Assembly (NCBI GenBank): GCA_024742605.1
Contig: JANSYC010000037.1
Coordinates: 1 to 36,216, forward strand
Length of the DNA stretch: 36,216 nt
Direction of reading: 5' to 3'
DNA from: Alphaproteobacteria bacterium
GTDB taxonomy: Bacteria > Pseudomonadota > Alphaproteobacteria > Thalassobaculales > Thalassobaculaceae
Shown here: positions 33,902 to 36,216 of the stretch, in pieces
Position numbering within the stretch: position 1 is the stretch's first letter
Layout of the letters: every line of letters begins with the position of its first letter
Made by a program: the position numbers and the translations under genes
The notes under the pieces: generated by a model
The model's input: the letters and a program-made list of their open reading frames with translations, nothing else
The model's database searches: none
Told to the model about the DNA's origin: nothing

Positions 33902-33931
33902 TTGGAATTCGGTCGGATACTCCATTATATA
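33902..33931 (+). promoter_or_regulatory. Candidate promoter upstream of the 377-residue orphan gene
   Basis: TTGGAA (33902-33907) and TATATA (33926-33931), 18 bases apart, lie in the AT-rich stretch 33890-34010 that separates the transposase remnant from the next gene. Both boxes are four-of-six matches. Other AT-rich choices exist nearby, so this is tentative. Confidence 0.25.
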
Positions 33932-34015
33932 ACGGGTTCGCGACAGCTACTGTCTTTAAAGGTTACAAACCATTGGAACGTTTAATATTCGCATTCTCTG
34001 ATGTGAGGGTTGGCC

Positions 34016-35149
34016 GTGCCTGCTAACATTGGCAACCTGGCGGAAATGGGACGCCGGTTTCGTGCCCGGAAGAGCGGGCAGGGCAACAAGCGGATCAATA
34101 CGCGCATCCTCGACGTTCATAATCTGACGCACCTAGCAATTAAGAAGGAACTGGATTTCCGGAAATTATTCTGGACGGAAACCCTGAACGATTGCGTAAT
34201 CAAGAAAGAAGTGGTTCCGGAGAGCCTCAAGCATCTGTACAAGCCGCACCAGCTTGCCACCAAAGTATTCTTTCCGTACTCGGACACACCCGAGGCAGAG
34301 GGATTGGGTATCGGCGGCAAGGTTGTCTATATCAACGAGCTGAATTTCGAAAAGAAAATGCAGGACAACTTCATCGGATCACAGCCCGAAGAAGCCCAGG
34401 CACACGATCTCCAGGTTCTTGATATCTTCGACACCCTTCCGTCCCTGGACCCCTTTCTGCTGCGTGACAAGTTTCAAATCGAAGATATCGAGGTATCCGA
34501 AGTCTATTTCGAGATCCCCGCCGATGAATGGGCGTTCATCAAGAGCAAGGTGATCGACAAATTCAGACCGCTGGCACAAATTGCCTTCGCCGGCGAAGGC
34601 AAAGATCTCGAGCGAAGCACCGTCCGTCTGGTCGACATCATGTGGGATGCGAAGGATATCAAGACCTTGGACCCGCTGACCAGGGCGCTCCAGGTCAAAT
34701 CCGATGATGCCGGCGCTCTGTACTACGCCTGGAAAGGCATCGTGTATTACGAAATCAAAATTGATCAGATTCGGGGCGAACTGAATGATCTCTTAAAGCG
34801 ACTTAAGGAGTTCGATTCCGACCCGGGAAAATCATATTACGACGGCATTTCAAAAATCGACTGGAAGAAGCCGATCCACAATCTGATGGTTTTGTGGAGC
34901 GGCACCGAAAGCATTATGAAGACGTACAATACAGTTTATGACGACTTTTTCGTGAAGGGAGAGAATCCGGTTTCCTTCAGGAAATTTTTCGAAACCGCAG
35001 AAGATTTGTTTTGGTATCTCGGAACCGCTGTCTCGGTTGTCGACAGTGTGATTGAGCAAGGCCACTCCTTTCCAGCGAGACTTGAAACCAATCGCGAAAA
35101 ACTGAGCGAATTCTATTACGATGTCATGGAGCTGACGAAAATCGGGTGA
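34016..35149 (+). CDS. Unrecognised 377-residue protein beside fliG
   Basis: No family recognised. The product is charged and soluble, with no signal peptide or membrane segment. A basic N-terminus (residues 10-30, RRFRARKSGQGNKR) precedes an alternating helix and strand region. The Lys-rich middle contains IKKELDFRKLFW and YKPHQLATKVFF, and the last third is probably helical (LNDLLKRLKEF, FRKFFETAEDLFWYL, LETNREKLSEFYYDVMEL). Codon use is relaxed, with many AAA, ATT and GAA codons, unlike the GC-rich neighbours, which suggests horizontal origin. The GTG at 34016 has GAGGG six bases upstream; a TTG at 34010 is in frame. It lies between IS3 remnants and fliG, with 207 bases to the fliG start. 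Its long intact frame supports a real gene. Confidence 0.75.
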   Translation: MPANIGNLAEMGRRFRARKSGQGNKRINTRILDVHNLTHLAIKKELDFRKLFWTETLNDCVIKKEVVPESLKHLYKPHQLATKVFFPYSDTPEAEGLGIGGKVVYINELNFEKKMQDNFIGSQPEEAQAHDLQVLDIFDTLPSLDPFLLRDKFQIEDIEVSEVYFEIPADEWAFIKSKVIDKFRPLAQIAFAGEGKDLERSTVRLVDIMWDAKDIKTLDPLTRALQVKSDDAGALYYAWKGIVYYEIKIDQIRGELNDLLKRLKEFDSDPGKSYYDGISKIDWKKPIHNLMVLWSGTESIMKTYNTVYDDFFVKGENPVSFRKFFETAEDLFWYLGTAVSVVDSVIEQGHSFPARLETNREKLSEFYYDVMELTKIG

Positions 35150-35308
35150 GCCGTCCGAATTCCTCCAAGACGTGGAGCCTTGTATTTCCCCCAGACGTCC
35201 ACGCCGAACGCCAGAACAATTCCCTCCACCATACCAATAGGCATCGGGTCGCAGTCGGGTTTCGAGGCACGCCGGCAATCGTCGAGCGAAACTCGCAATT
35301 TTATATTT

Positions 35309-35324
35309 TCATAAAGTTTTATGA
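35309..35324. promoter_or_regulatory. Perfect palindrome upstream of fliG (candidate operator)
   Basis: TCATAAA-GT-TTTATGA is a perfect inverted repeat with 7-base arms and a 2-base centre, 32 bases before the fliG ATG, inside an AT-rich stretch. It is not followed by a T run. No sigma-54 type GG-N10-GC pair or other flagellar promoter was recognised in the 207-base gap. Confidence 0.4.
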
Positions 35325-35356
35325 GCTAAACTCCAATGTGCGATCCGGGAGTACGC

Positions 35357-36216
35357 ATGGGCGATCGAATTCGAGAAGACTACCGCAGCATCACGGGGCC
35401 GGAGAAGGCCTCCATCCTGCTGATGTCGCTGGGCGAGGACCAGGCCGCCAAGCTGCTCGGGCAGATGGATGACGAGGAGATCAAGGAGATCTCCCAGGTG
35501 ATGGCCAGTCTCGGCACCGTGTCCTCGAATATCGTCGAGCGGCTGTTTGTTGAGTTCACCGAACAGCTGTCATCCACCGGGTCCGTCGTCGGCTCCCTCA
35601 GCACCACGGAACGCCTGCTCGCCAAGGCCCTCGGCGAGGAGCGGGTCGGCGAGATCATGGAGGAGATCCGGGGCCCCGCCGGACGCACCATGTGGGACAA
35701 GCTCACCAATGTGAACGAGCAGGTCCTCGCCAATTACCTGAAGAACGAATACCCGCAGACCGTCGCCGTCATCCTGGGCAAGATCCAGCAGAGTCACGCC
35801 GCCAAGGTTCTCGCGACCCTGCCGGAGAACTTCTCGATGGAAGTCGTGATGCGGATGCTCCGCATGGAGGCGGTCAGCAAGGACATCGAGAAGGATGTGG
35901 AACGGGTGCTGCGGACCGAGTTCATGTCGAACCTGGCGCGCACCAACCGCCGCGACAGCCACGAGACCATGGCGGAGATCTTCAACTCGCTGGACCGGGC
36001 GACCGAATCCCGGTTCCTGTCGGCGCTGGAGGAACGCAACAAGGACGCGGCGGAACGCATCCGCGCGCTCATGTTCACCTTCGAGGATCTGAACCGTCTC
36101 GACCCGGCCAGCGCGCAGACGCTTCTGCGCTCGATCGACAACGACAAGCTGAAGGTGGCGCTCAAGGGCGCCTCGGAGGAGCTGCGGGATCTGTTCCTGT
36201 CGAACATGTCCGAGCG
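35357..36216 (+). CDS. fliG: Flagellar motor switch protein FliG, 3' end outside window
   Basis: Rotor protein of the flagellar switch complex at the cytoplasmic face. It binds FliF and FliM and contacts the stator MotA to generate torque and reversal. 286 codons are visible of about 340. Seen: an N-terminal FliF-binding domain ([21 protein letters not shown]), the middle domain with [15 protein letters not shown], where the classic EHPQ motif reads EYPQ, and the C-terminal domain with [11 protein letters not shown]. The charged torque helix begins just before the window ends. The ATG at 35357 has GGGAG five bases upstream. As the only flagellar gene in view, it marks the left edge of a flagellar region or a lone fliG after the accessory island. 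Confidence 0.95.
   Translation, partial: MGDRIREDYRSITGPEKASILLMSLGEDQAAKLLGQMDDEEIKEISQVMASLGTVSSNIVERLFVEFTEQLSSTGSVVGSLSTTERLLAKALGEERVGEIMEEIRGPAGRTMWDKLTNVNEQVLANYLKNEYPQTVAVILGKIQQSHAAKVLATLPENFSMEVVMRMLRMEAVSKDIEKDVERVLRTEFMSNLARTNRRDSHETMAEIFNSLDRATESRFLSALEERNKDAAERIRALMFTFEDLNRLDPASAQTLLRSIDNDKLKVALKGASEELRDLFLSNMSE

Noticed and set aside
35281-35305. Terminator hairpin CGAG-CGAAA-CTCG after the orphan gene
   Set aside because: A stem of only four base pairs, and the following stretch is mixed A/T, not a T run.
31045-35356. Site-specific integration at tRNA-Arg with a direct repeat (att)
   Set aside because: I looked for a second copy of the tRNA 3' end up to the window's right end and saw none, and there is no integrase gene. 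The island may still be mobile in origin, but no att site can be annotated.

Overview
The window is GC-rich DNA that looks like part of a chromosome of a free-living, flagellated alphaproteobacterium, probably of the Rhodospirillales type. The grounds are gene content and order: gpmI-envC-ctpA, yggT-DUF167-folD, a CHCC zinc-finger protein of the mitochondrial complex I accessory type, BioY, NnrU, and fliG at the right edge. This is inferred from family knowledge; no taxonomic marker gene is present.

Layout. 1-4426: end of an amidohydrolase, a 3-hydroxyisobutyrate-dehydrogenase-type oxidoreductase, an HtrA/PDZ protein that has lost its catalytic triad, MsrA and a crotonase. 4427-5957: a short divergent region with a palindrome and an acyl-CoA ligase. 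5954-10332 (minus): gpmI, envC and ctpA packed end to end, probably one unit for glycolysis and cell-wall processing. 10431-11661 (minus): BioY and a shrunken TRAP-type solute-binding protein. 11874-15015 (plus): a secreted protein with a single haem c motif and a strong terminator, then a metal-dependent deaminase-type hydrolase. 15032-18623 (minus): a subtilase with three 40-residue repeats and a PPC domain, an M19 dipeptidase and NnrU. 18666-22217: DUF3253 protein, yggT-DUF167-folD (minus), an orphan PAS histidine kinase and tRNA-Ala(CGC). 22393-25660: an HTTM-like membrane protein with a small partner, a GDPD phosphodiesterase and a D-2-hydroxyacid dehydrogenase. 25698-30889: CHCC zinc finger, ABC ATPase overlapping a lipoprotein hydrolase, an ArsR/AHSA1 pair with clear operator repeats, and a KstD-like flavoprotein. 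31045-31121: tRNA-Arg(CCG).

The stretch between tRNA-Arg and fliG (31122-35356) stands apart. It is less GC-rich and carries a small exported protein, a NodU/CmcH-type carbamoyltransferase, two IS3-family transposase remnants in opposite orientation and an unrecognised 377-residue protein. It looks like accessory DNA, although no integrase or tRNA-derived direct repeat was seen.

The best leads are: the ArsR promoter, whose -10 element predicts transcription starting at the start codon, with operators 40 bp apart; the haem c protein; the repeat-bearing subtilase with no room for a signal peptide or propeptide; the triad-less HtrA protein; and the tRNA-fliG island with its orphan gene. I saw no CRISPR array, phage, toxin-antitoxin or recognisable defence system.
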